Position numbers and translations under genes: made by a program | Shown: positions 54,256-64,000 of the stretch, one piece after another | Position numbering within the stretch: position 1 is the stretch's first letter | Layout: every line of letters begins with the position of its first letter | NCBI GenBank assembly: GCA_031841125.1 | Contig: CM063113.1 | Location: forward strand, 40,950,197-41,014,196 | Length of the DNA stretch: 64,000 nucleotides | Source: Acanthococcus lagerstroemiae | Lineage: Eukaryota; Arthropoda; Insecta; Hemiptera; Eriococcidae | Direction: 5' to 3' | The notes under the pieces: generated by a model | Told to the model about the DNA's origin: nothing | Database searches by the model: none | The model's input: the letters and a program-made list of their open reading frames with translations, nothing else

Positions 54256-54399
54256 ATGAACTGCAACCTGAAAACTTCAATGAAACTTCAGATGCTAATA
54301 CTACTGATGTTACTCTCATAAACCCTGATTCCACTGCTCACAACCCTCTCAAAAATATAAATGAAACTCCATCGGAACCTTTGCTTAGTACTGGAATTG
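54256..54399 (+). CDS. hAT transposase exon 4
   Basis: This 144-bp phase-1 exon lies between TTTTTTGTAATAG and GTAAGT. It encodes DELQPENFNETSDANTTDVT and more Asn/Thr/Pro-rich sequence. Similar in style to exons 2 and 3. Confidence 0.75.
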
Positions 54400-55030
54400 G
54401 TAAGTTCATCAAATTTTCTATGAGAAAACGCTACGTTTGATGCACTGACATTCATTTACGATTTTCCTTCAATATCTGATTCATTTCTACGAAATTTCAA
54501 AGACTGGTAAATAGGTAAAGTTGATCAATTAAATTTAAATGAGTTATTGTTATATTTTTTTGAACTTATAATAAATGAAAAGAATACTGAAATATTTCAT
54601 TTAAAATTTTCAAAAATGGAGTTGATTGAAAAAACGCCTAAAATTAGATGAAACAATTTCACAATAAATTATGCTAAATAAAGAATAATAATGAAAAAAA
54701 AATTAAAAACCTAAAATTTTTAACAAAAAGCTGTTTAATTAATAAATATAATTAAATAAAATAAAAAATTTCCAGGGTTGACCAAATTTTCAATTTTGCA
54801 TATTTAAACTTCAAAACTTAAAAATAAAATTTCAACGTAATTTTTTTGAATGAATTAATTTTTTTCAAAATATTAAACGTGAAAAAATAAAGCTAATCAT
54901 GCCACTAGTCATTGTAACTGTACCGGGCGTATTATAAAATAAAAACAAAAAAACAAAAAAAAGTTATGCTTATATTTTAATTTTATCTTTTCAAAGAAAA
55001 TAATGAATTTTTTCACGTTTTTCATTTTAG

Positions 55031-57471
55031 GAGTAACTGTTGATTGTGGAGACGAATTGAACAATTTCGCACCGATTTCTAGAGATCCTGCAACTTTTTG
55101 TCAGATGAAAACTTTTAATGAGGCAACTGTATCATATTTGCTCAAAGAGGGTGCATTCCAGCCTCAATCTGCCGATATGCCTGGTAAGAAATTTCCATTG
55201 GACAAATATAATCGCTCATTCCATGAAGCTTGGTACTGGAGAACGTTACCATGTGGCAGAAAAGAACGACGAAATTGGTTGAGCTATTCACCAAAAAATG
55301 ACAGAATGTATTGCACCCATTGTATATTATTTGCGAAAGATGGGCAGAATGCATGGACTAAAACAGGCTGTCATGCATGGAATCGAGCAACTAGTAGCTT
55401 AATTGCCCATGAAACATCGGCGGAGCACATTACGGCTTCAGTGAAGGCCCTTTACAGAGAGGCTACTCTTCCACTTATCCCTTCTTTGGAAAAAAGCTTG
55501 AAAGAAAAAGTTGAACAGAATAGAGAACTAGTAAGACAATTGATTGAAGTGACAATATATTTGGGTCGACATTGTCTTGCTTTTCGTGGTCATCGAGAAG
55601 GTTGGAAAGAAAAAATGATGGGAAATTTCAAAGATCTTGTAATGCTGCTGGCAAAATATTCTCCGGCTATGTCTGCATATGTCGCTAAATTACAATCATC
55701 GAAGAAAAAGTCATGGAATTATTTATCGTGGAGCAATCAAAACCGTTTAATCGATGCTGTTGCGACTTTCATTAAAAATGTAATCAAGAAAGAGTTATAT
55801 GAATCAAAGTTTTTTAGTATTTCACTGGACACTACCTTCGATGTTTCCAAAAAGGAGCAGCTGTCTTTCATAGTAAGGTATGTTTCACCAAATGGTACTG
55901 TTGTTGAACGGCTAATAAGTTTGAACGAAAGTTCAGTAACCACAGGTGAAGCTTTATTTAAATTGTTCCAAGAGGTATGCGAAGAATTACACCTCGATTG
56001 GGAAAAATATCTCGTCGGTCAGTCATATGACGGAGCAGCAAATATGCGAGGCTCCTACTCAGGTTTACAAGCTAAAGTAAAAGATAAGAACCCCAGCGCT
56101 GTGTACATATGGTGTTATGCGCATCGATTGAATTTAGTCGTCACTGATGTAGTTGGATGTTGCATAAATGCAACGCATATGTTCGGGGTATTGGAAACTC
56201 TCTTTGATTTTATATGTTCGAGTAAAAATCGTGTAAAAATTTATGAAGATTATCAAAAAGAACGTTATCCAAAGAAACGTCTTCGACGTGTCAAGAGAGT
56301 AGAAACAACGAGGTGGATGTCTCATTCGTTTGCCCTTAATGTCGTACTCGAGACATATGATGCGATTTTTGACACGTTATCAGAAGTGGCGTCTTCTACC
56401 GGATCGCAAGAAAGAAGTGCTGTTGTTCAGGCAACTTCTCTCTTGAACAACATCACTTCTGAACGATTTATTCTAACAGCGTTAATATTTAAAAAAAATT
56501 TTTCTATTCTGCAGCCATTAAGTGCAATGCTCCAAAGCATAGATATTGATCTAATAGGCGCCACTCATTACATCGACTCGGTTCAAACAACCTTATCGAA
56601 TTTAAGAACCGAAGAAGAATTTCAAAATATTCTTCATGAAAAAGACGAATTCATTGAAATACATCAACGAGAAGACTATGTTTTTACACCGTTACCAGCT
56701 GCTCGTGCCCGAAGAGTGAAAAGACAGGCAGGAGAACAAGCTACAGATGAAGTGATCGACAACCCTACCAAAAATTTTGAAATTGGAACTTTTTTAACCA
56801 TTTTTGACACGATCTCGACTCAGATTTCGGAAAGATTTAATAAGGAGGCTCAAGGAATTTACAAAGATTTGAGTCTTTTCACCAAACGAAGATTAGCCGA
56901 AATAAAAAACGATCATAAATGTTTTCCGAAAGACGCTTTTTCAGAATTTTGCAAAGTGTATGGAAAATTTGTGAATATGGAAAACCTGAAGTCCGAATAT
57001 CTGCAATTTGTTGATATTTACCCATCTTTTGAAGCAGCTCAGAAACTTCCTGAGAATTTGCACGAAGAAGATGCAAACAGCGAAGAAGAAAATGACGAAG
57101 ATAATTCTGAATCTGAATCTCAAATTTTCGAGATTGAAGATGAAGAAAGTAGAAAAATTAAAGAGCCAACCAACAGTTGCAGCCTTCTAACAGTTTTCCA
57201 AATTTGCCACAATTCGGGCTTGAAAAGCATTTTCGTTGAAATTTACACGGCCCTGCACATTGCAGTCACACTTTTTGTTTCTAGCGCGACCACCGAAAGA
57301 TCGTTTTCTAAATTAAAGTTGGTAAAAAACAAACTGAGGAGTACCATGACTGAAAACCGATTAGCTTCATTAATGATAATTGCCTGCGAAAATGACATTC
57401 AGATTGATAATGACGAAGTTATTGAAATATTCAGTAAATATAGCTCTTTTTTGAGTAAAGAATTGATGTAA
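55031..57471 (+). CDS. hAT transposase exon 5, TTF-zinc-finger and DDE domain (ZMYM1-like)
   Basis: This 2441-bp exon follows the acceptor TTTTCATTTTAG and ends at TAA 57471. With exons 1-4 the gene has 2982 coding bases, 993 codons plus stop. A TTF-type zinc-binding domain lies at about 244-315 (WYWRTLPCGRKERRNWLSY, YCTHCILF, ending HETSAEH). The catalytic acids fit hAT: Asp447 in SLDTTFD, Asp514 in YDGAANMRG and Glu936 in SATTERSFS, with the C-x2-H pair Cys542/His545 (WCYAHRLN). The carboxy end (SATTERSFSKLKLVKNKLRS) is the hAT dimerisation region. No stop or frameshift interrupts it. It is close to ZMYM1/THAP-type hAT proteins found in insects. It may be active or recently active. Confidence 0.93.
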
Positions 57472-57675
57472 AAATTGAAAAAAAAATTTTATGTTATTAT
57501 GTTAAAATATTCCTTTTGTAAAAAAAAGTTTGTACCTACCTGTTTCAAAAATTTTTCTTACGTATGATTTTTTTGTGTGTGGGGGGGGGGTAGCGATCGA
57601 TTGAGCTGGGGGGGGGTGGGTGGTCTTCGAAAAAAAATCTCGCACCACCTCCAAAAAAAGTAATGGGCGCTACTG

Positions 57676-57777
57676 TACATATTATGGGCACTACATACGT
57701 GAGACATAAAACATAAGACGTAAAGAAGTAAGATATAAGAAGACATAAGATTTGAAAAAGTAAAACATATAAACATA
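57676..57777. repeat. ACATAA/AGA-rich simple sequence between hAT end and target copy
   Basis: Words ACATAAAACATAAGACGT, AGATATAAGAAGACATAAG and AAACATATAAACATAA repeat every 8-14 bp. The stretch belongs neither to the hAT inverted repeat nor to the LINE. Confidence 0.7.
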
Positions 57778-57785
57778 AATCCATC

Positions 57786-58360
57786 TAAACCCTGATTGCT
57801 GTGTACAGAGCTGTTGTTATCCCAACTTCCCTCTGTAGCCGTGAAACAAGGACTCCATACCGAAAACAAATTAAGCAGCTAAGACTCACCAGTGGTAACT
57901 GAGAAGGATATTAAGAATAAGATAGGACAGTTCAATTTCCAGTAAAGAAATTCTGAGACGTACCAAACTCCAGCCAATTGAGTTATCATCAAAAGAAATC
58001 GATTGTCGTATGGGTAATAATACAGAGCTCCCTAAGGTTGCTCTCTTTAGAGAACTAGCTCATGGAAAAAGGAGCTAAGGTGGGCAGAAGAAACGGTACA
58101 AAGACCAAATGAAGGCGCTGTTCAAACAAGCAAATCCAACATACAGCTGGCAACTCATAGTCAATGATTCGAAAGCCTGGAGAAAAGGAAATGACATCAC
58201 ACTGCTCGATGCCAACCAAACACTGAACCGACTGAACACAAATAATGTACTACATGTGGAAGGAAGATCATATCCAAGATTTGACTATTCTTACATGTCA
58301 AGACACACATGCGTTGAAAAGTCAGACAAGCTATAGTCGGAAGCGACTGGCTCGAAGAAG
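57786..58360 (+). pseudogene. LINE ORF2, right part (carboxy end)
   Basis: LINE sequence resumes with LIAVYRAVVIPTSLCSRETR-like coding words (57793-57850), shifted by indels. It continues RRTKLQPIEL, then LPKVALFRELAHGKRS, a stop, GGQKKRYKDQMKALFKQ and WQLIVNDSKAWRKG (58000-58200), the usual LINE carboxy end. A degraded final zinc-finger-like segment follows (HVEGRSYPRF...SRHTCVEKS). It is the direct continuation of the part ending at 51943. Confidence 0.88.
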
Positions 58361-58690
58361 ATAATCTCCGTGTATTTCTAACTTTGTTTCACATTCTCGA
58401 CCTGTCAGTTCTCTATTCACTGCTGTTGATCTCGAGGATCGACATACCGAAGCAACACGAGACAGTGATTTACGAAACGAAAGAAAAAAATCGTGAAACA
58501 GCATCGGTAATCGCAGTCGCAGTCATCGCCTCACCACTCGCTATTCCCTCATCTGCTAGAAGCGAATTTGTTTTATACGAGTATTTCGAATGCGACGACA
58601 AAACCACGCGACTGCGAAGAGAAACACGACTCGTGTTACGCGGGTAACACTGAAATTTCGATTCGCACTTGGCAGAAAACATCGAGTGAG
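58361..58690. other. no recognisable feature
   Basis: DNA immediately after the LINE. The 87-codon plus-strand frame (58384-58647) has no motif. Confidence 0.4.
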
Positions 58691-58930
58691 TATGAGTGAA
58701 GGAGTACCGAATGGGAAATGGGAACAGCGAACGAGCGGCACTCCGACTCTGGCGAAAGCGCTCTCGTTCCCAAATTGGGAAATTATGTCCGGGTGAAGCG
58801 CCCGTCCGTTGTCTGACGTCACGCACGGTAATCAATACAGCGCCCGGTTTTGCAAAACGCCGTTAGGGGCTACACTGCGGCCCTTTTCTCAAAATGCTAC
58901 AAACCGGCCGCCGCGCAATCTCTAACCGTT
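58691..58930. promoter_or_regulatory. GC-rich block with a perfect CRE site (possible regulatory region)
   Basis: The GC-rich, CG-rich sequence contains TGACGTCA at 58814-58821, the palindromic binding site of CREB/ATF factors. It is flanked by TTGTC and CGCACGG. It might be a promoter or enhancer, but no TATA or initiator arrangement and no transcribed exon could be tied to it. A single 8-bp match is weak evidence on its own. Confidence 0.3.
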
Positions 58931-61260
58931 TTTTCTTCTTTTTCTACTAGATTGTATTTTTATATCTTTCATTCATTCTTTTATTTATTCTTTCTGCCTG
59001 CTGCCTGTCTATCCGTCTGTCTTCCTTTCTTTTCATATTTTCGTCTCCGCGTAGTTCGCGGACTCTTCCACACTTGCTCTGTCGCTTGTACGATAGTACG
59101 AGTACAAATGTGTTTTCGCGCTTGTTAAGATTTTTCACGACTTACGTACTCCAAGTGTACAGTTATATGCAAGGTACGAGTAGGCAAAGCTTGAATACTG
59201 CTACTGTAGATAACAGCGAACTCTTGCACCTGTAGTAATTGCTTTCCAGTTTTCATTTGAACCAACTCAGTTCGCACGTCACGCATATTGTGGGTCGCTA
59301 TAGTGCGGCCGCAGTCTCCATATTACTGTTAGGAGAACAGTACGGGTACGGGGTCGATAGAAAAGCCCGATACCTGTTTTTCATCGCCCCTCGAGAAGTA
59401 CTTTGTTTACGGAAATGATTGAAATTGCGGAATACGAACGAATTTGCATCTCTGAAGGGTTGCGCGCGTTAATTAACCTTAGTTATCGCGCGGCAAACGC
59501 AACAGTTGAAGTTTCATTTCCTCCCTGAAATCGATTTCGAGTACATTTTTCTTCACTCTTACATCGGGTAATCGCGTGTATAATGCGCGACGCGACACAA
59601 CGCTGAAACTGGAAAAAGCGGTACCTGCCGCGGTTAATTCAATTCTAAACGCTACCCGATTCGAATGATCGTTTCCGCAGAGTCGCAAACCAGCGCACGG
59701 TCTAATAGCGAAAGTCCGTCGACCGCCGCCAACATTGGCCGGGCCATGTTGACCGAGCTTCTCGACATACGAAGTCTGTATGAAAGGTAATAAGAAAGGT
59801 CCCATAACTCGGCGACACATGACGTTTGTTTACTCCCCACCAACTCGGCGGTGATGCACATTTCTCCTCTACCAACAGTGCAAGTCTCGACCAATTTACT
59901 GTCTCCATTCTCATTTTATCACGTTTTGTAAGAACTTATGTCTGGTAACTTCCGTATTCTAGAGGCACCTCTTGGCAGGGCCGATACCGTGAAGCCGGGA
60001 ACTCAGCCTGCCGAAGGAATGGTACTCTTTTCTCAAGAGTGTGATGATGTCGTGACAGACAGAGCTCACGCACACATAAGCACCATCTTCTTTTGCGCCA
60101 CAATTGTGGAGGTTATAGAATCGCATGGTCAGTTTGATTTTTGAGTTGCTGTGCGCGCTCAGGATTTTTTTTATTAGCTTTTGGTTAACACTTTGGTACA
60201 GATACACACGTTCCATAAGTACATACGATTTTAAATTTATACGTACGTTAATTATTGGAACGATTGCTATCATACTACTTCAGTCTTTGCCCTTGCGGTA
60301 TACAAATGGCCACTTGATGGTACTGTGTGTGAGCAGCTTTGTGAAGTCATTCTACCATCTCAATTTTTGTCTTCCCGGATTTCATTTTTTATGTCTCAGA
60401 TACCAGTGAGATGTCCTTTCCACACAGTTGTTTCCACCGCATCTTGCCAGATGTGCTGCCTAATCCCATTTTCGTATAAACCAAATTTTTTAACCTCCAT
60501 AATGTGGCCTTTTTCATTTTGTTTTGCCGAACTCTTGCCAGTTTGTCGAAGGATTTATGTTTGTGATCCTGTTGTGAGGTGCATTCTTGAATTCTGGGGG
60601 TTCTCTGATTATGTGGCTCGGGAACGGTGGCAATAGAACCGGAAAGTCGGACCGAGGGCTGTCATCTCAGTCAGTTGTAATGGTGTAGAACGGCGTTTAC
60701 ACAACAATTTGAAATTTTTCAAAAAACAATGGCATGAGACTACATGATTCTACATGTATTTTTAGCGAGGAATTCAATGCCGACGTTAATTTTTTGATTA
60801 CAGTTTATTGTTTTTTCCTATCATGCATAAGCGTGTCTGGACCTTCTGAGTAGGATGTGCCAAAAGCAGGATTGTCCACTCCTGCTGATGGGTAGGGAGA
60901 GAACGCTCCAAGCCGATAGCAATATTAAAATTATATTTTCGATAGTCAGTGTCGCAACGTTGGCAAATTCCAAATTTGACCAAGGATGACTAGCACTAAT
61001 TTTTAATGAAAATGAAAAATATTTTATATTATCGTGACTATATTAGTGGAGGAATTTAAAAAAAAAGTGGAGGGTGCCCAAGCACACTCGGCACACCTGG
61101 CAGACACGCCTATGCTATCATGCAAATTTTAGTCTGATCGAACAACTATACCCGTTCAGTATTATCAGTATCACTGCAGCTATTCCTGCACGACAAAATA
61201 GAATAAAACATGAACATTTTAATTTTGAATATGGAAAACTAGAGGTTCTTGAGAAAAATG
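58931..61260. other. 2.3 kb without a supported gene
   Basis: Starts T-rich (58930-59060). CG-rich unique sequence follows at 59280-59720 (GTTGCGCGCGTTAATTAACC, ATCGCGCGGCAAACGC), with a 113-codon minus-strand frame (59479-59820) that has no motif. 60125-60640 holds further open frames without domains. It could be intronic or upstream sequence of the KChIP gene. Confidence 0.4.
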
Positions 61261-61277
61261 GATAACGCCATTGTATT

Positions 61278-61465
61278 CAGTAAAGGAAAAAAGGGGAAAA
61301 GAGGAAAGAGGGATGAGGGAAGGGGGACGGGGGAAAAGAAGAAAAGGGGAACGAGTGGAAAAGGGAGGGGAAAAGAAGGAAAATGAAAAAGGGGAAATGG
61401 AGAATTGAGAATTGAGAATTGAGAGAGCGCGCGCGCGAGAGCGAGCGAGCGAGAGAGAGAGTGAT
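61278..61465. repeat. polypurine tract, ~190 bp, ending in (GC)n/(GA)n
   Basis: Almost pure A and G on the plus strand (GGAAAAAAGGGGAAAAGAGG and similar). It then has GAATTGA three times, GCGCGCGCGA and (GA)n to 61460. The minus-strand frame over it is Pro/Leu/Phe low complexity and not a gene. Confidence 0.93.
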
Positions 61466-62322
61466 TCAGAATCTCAAACTTCAAAAAATCACAGCGAGAC
61501 GGCAGATTGGCAGATTTTACCCGTACATACAGAGTTCGGCGGAACGTCATTCAAAAAAGAATGTTAGGTAATATAATACGTATCCGAGTTAGTAATAGTA
61601 ATACCGTATCAACAAAAAAGGTATCTTTCCACTGAGACGTGTTACCGAGCTTGCGTTAAGTTTTGAATTAAAGCAGTGCGAATAGTAAGCTGCGAAGTTT
61701 TGACGCAAACTATAGAGAAGAACAAGCCCGAATAAATCCGATTGTATCGATATTGGAACTTTCTCACGCGCGCGGCGAAGTTGATTAGAAGATGTAGGTT
61801 CGGATAACGAAGTAAAAAGTACATTAGAACTTTGAATTACTAATCCACATCGCGGAGCATTCGGATGAAAGAAAAAGAAAGAGAAAAGAAACAACCCTAA
61901 GACTTTTCTTCCATGAAACACTACACCAACACACATACTATTATGTAGTCAATTATTGATATAGCATCCATTCGTCGTTTTTCACTCAACGGCTATTCAA
62001 AATGAATCATTACCAAGGGGTACAACGAATTTCGTTTACGAAAGGCCGGTCAGTACCCCTCATGCTATTGCAAAACCTCAATCAACGTAGAATTACGACA
62101 TCCCGCATTATCAATTTATCTTCTGTGAAGTGATATGAGAAAAAAATAATAAAACAAATTCATGGCTAGTCAAGTCGCTGGGATGTGATGCGAATGGATG
62201 GTACGGTGTGGTATGGCAGGTGGTACAGTATGGTTAATGGCAAATTTACTATTGTGCTCAAGCGTGCGTAGGCACAGACTGGCAAACTTTTAAGGTGACA
62301 AAATGCAGAAAAAACATTGTGA
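61466..62322. other. no recognisable feature
   Basis: Contains a 115-codon minus-strand frame (61589-61936) without motif and the words GATGGTACGGTGTGGTATGG near 62195. No element ends were recognised. Confidence 0.4.
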
Positions 62323-62377
62323 TTTCCTCAGAAAATTACAAATAAATCGATAATTTATATGTAATTTTCTGAGGAAA
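62323..62377. repeat. perfect 18-bp inverted repeat
   Basis: TTTCCTCAGAAAATTACA at 62323-62340 is the exact complement of TGTAATTTTCTGAGGAAA at 62360-62377, with a 19-nt AT-rich spacer. A second, imperfect stem (AAGACGGAGTACTCTTTT with AAAAGAGTACGTCTT) lies at 62416-62459. The pair may be the centre of a small foldback element. Confidence 0.85.
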
Positions 62378-62469
62378 AGGCAAAAACGGGAACATCTTTA
62401 GCAAATTAAAGGAAAAGACGGAGTACTCTTTTCTTTTTTGCTGCAAAAGAGTACGTCTTAATAGTAACA

Positions 62470-64000
62470 CACAGCCATTAATTCGTGAACTAATGATTTG
62501 TTTTCCAATTGCATTCGCATACCGAACTCATTCCCATAAAAAATATAAAAATATCATTTCTCCACATGTGCTAGTTTTCATCTGCTGCGCAATATATGTA
62601 CTGCGCATTGCTCGATTTTTAGTAAATTCATCGTTTGTGCATCCCTCCTTCGATTTCCATATAATCGTTTCCCAATTTTCATTTATGAAACGCTGTTCAA
62701 CTGTTCTGAAGTCTTGTTGATGTAAAAACCTGGTCATGTCACTGCTTTTCACAACAAAAGAAAAAAAATTACTTCAAATTTTCAAAACAAACCATCCTGA
62801 TTCGGTAGGATTTTTTCATCGTAATTTTAGGGCGTGTATTTTCACGAGCGAAACAGAATTTAAAAATTATAATAAACTAGGACCGGTCCGAGATTTTGGT
62901 ACTTTCAAAAAGTTTTTTAGGACTGATCCCCATTGTGTCAATTTTTTTTCAATCGATATGTCTTTGAATTTTTCATGGTCACAATTTACTGTGAAACTTC
63001 CCTAAATATTTCATGGATGTCGATGATGTCATAATTTCGTAATATCCATAAATATGGTTTTCGCAATTCAATGTACATTCTTCAAAAACTGGGAGTCGGG
63101 CAGTAACGAAACTTGACTTTCAGTTGGTGGGGAGGGGGTGGAGAAGAAAAATTTGCCGACAAATATTTTTTGAAAACTAAACATTCGCCGAAAAAATTTG
63201 TAAAAATTTGAAAATTTGCCGGTTTTTCAATCAAAATATTCTTCAATTGAAAAAACAAAATGAACGAACCAACGTTCTTAAAAAATGAACAGTTTCAAAG
63301 TGTACCGACTGCCAAATTATTGGGGGAGTGTCATCCCCCCACATAGTTTTGTCCCTGGAGTCGGGCCGCGAAGCTCCCTGGCAATAATAACAATACAGGG
63401 TGTCCGAGTTTTGGTTGCTAAGCGGGGAGGAATGAATTGCACTTGAGTAGACAAAGCAAAAGTGTTATTATGACCTTTGCCTAATCACAAAATTGAGGGC
63501 ACAGCATCTTTGTAAAAATCGAAAAATTCACCAATTTTGACCCATTATAAAAATCACGAGTAATGATGTTGCCCAGTCTACAATGATGCCATGTTACAGT
63601 ACTCACTTAGAGTAACAAAACAAGTTATTACGATATCCGGCCTGCTCTGAAAATTTAAGCAGGTAAATGGCATCCAAAATTCAGAAATTTCAATTTTTTA
63701 CAAAATTTTGCAAAAAGCCTACTTTTACTGAACCCCAACATGAATAACCAAAGGCCGGCGTACAGTTCTCATTATCAAAACTGGTAGCCCTGATTCAGAT
63801 GAACAAAAAATCATACCACTATCTCCTTCCAGTTTTTAGAATTTAAAAAGATATGTCGCGTTGAAGTTCATGAAGCTTCTGAAATGATCGAAAGATGAAC
63901 CTCATGATCAAAGAAGAAAAAAAAAAGAGAAAAAAAACAAACGCTTCTAATTTATTGTAACTTTCAATAGTCGTTATGCCTGAATGAATGACTGGCGTTA
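62470..64000. other. right end of window without a supported gene
   Basis: Short open frames (62493-63005) without motifs. At 63393 AATACAGGGTGTCCGAGTTTTGG resembles the left end of a mariner-type MITE, but no right end was found before 64000. A similar unpaired end, ATACAGGGTGTCTCTTTTGCG, occurs at 34213. A purine/A-rich run lies at 63917-63937. Confidence 0.4.

Larger units (their letters stand above)
51944..57675 (+). mobile_element. 5.7-kb hAT transposon inserted in the LINE
   Basis: The left end is CAGTGGCGCCCAT and the inverted right end is CAGTAGCGCCCATTA. Both continue to AGGTGGTGCG (52-term similarity over about 38 bp). The element contains a complete spliced transposase gene. The target word TATCCATC (51936-51943) returns as AATCCATC at 57778-57785. 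About 100 bp of ACATAA-type simple sequence (57676-57777) lies between the right end and the second copy. LINE sequence resumes in register after it. This indicates an 8-bp hAT duplication later separated by a repeat expansion or small insertion. Confidence 0.9.

Noticed and set aside
58470..58835. 121-codon minus-strand frame and its overlapping partners near the CRE site
   Set aside because: Four overlapping frames on both strands with no domain; GC-rich sequence has fewer stops, so long frames are expected by chance.
61239..61550. 103-codon minus-strand frame rich in Pro, Leu and Phe
   Set aside because: It is the complement of the polypurine tract.

Overview
This window looks like AT-rich nuclear DNA of an arthropod, most likely an insect. 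It carries spliced exons with canonical splice sites, R1-type non-LTR retrotransposons (a group of arthropods), a Copia LTR element, many hAT-type terminal-inverted-repeat elements, a tRNA-derived SINE and abundant microsatellites. There is nothing bacterial or viral in the layout. I cannot name the species.

Only one host gene is supported with confidence: a Kv-channel-interacting-protein (KChIP, neuronal calcium sensor) gene on the minus strand. Three internal exons lie at 27084-27153, 24392-24462 and 13014-13175. They join in frame and encode the inactive EF-hand 1, EF-hand 2 and EF-hand 3. The first coding exons and the exon for EF-hand 4 were not found. The 11.2-kb and 2.6-kb introns between the exons are filled with transposons and repeats.

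Left part (1-13 kb): diverged ~137-bp satellite units, MITEs, a complete young Copia element (3442-7925, identical 155-bp LTRs, CGAGG target duplication, uninterrupted Gag-Pol), a SINE and two abutting foldback MITEs. Middle (13-28 kb): KChIP introns with two decayed R1-like reverse transcriptase remnants (14.1-15.9 and 20.5-21.4 kb), a complex repeat cluster at 18.2-20.1 kb, several hAT MITEs with 8-bp target duplications, a GC-rich Helitron-like fragment at 26.1 kb and a LINE RNase H remnant at 27.4-27.9 kb. At 28.5-31.6 kb at least three inverted-repeat elements are inserted into one another. At 34-43 kb there are long-TIR elements, paired MITE copies, a 24-bp minisatellite and diverged tandem repeats.

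Right part (45-64 kb): a mariner-type MITE, a broken R1-like Gag/endonuclease copy abutting an oppositely oriented Ty3/gypsy integrase remnant, and a 5'-truncated LINE (50.2-58.35 kb) split by a 5.7-kb hAT element. That hAT element carries a five-exon transposase gene with a fully open 993-codon reading frame and the hAT catalytic residues. The last 5.6 kb is mostly unexplained DNA with a polypurine tract and small hairpins.

The most interesting content is the intact spliced hAT transposase inside the LINE, the young Copia element and the stacked insertions around 29-31 kb. I found no convincing new host pathway or defence system.
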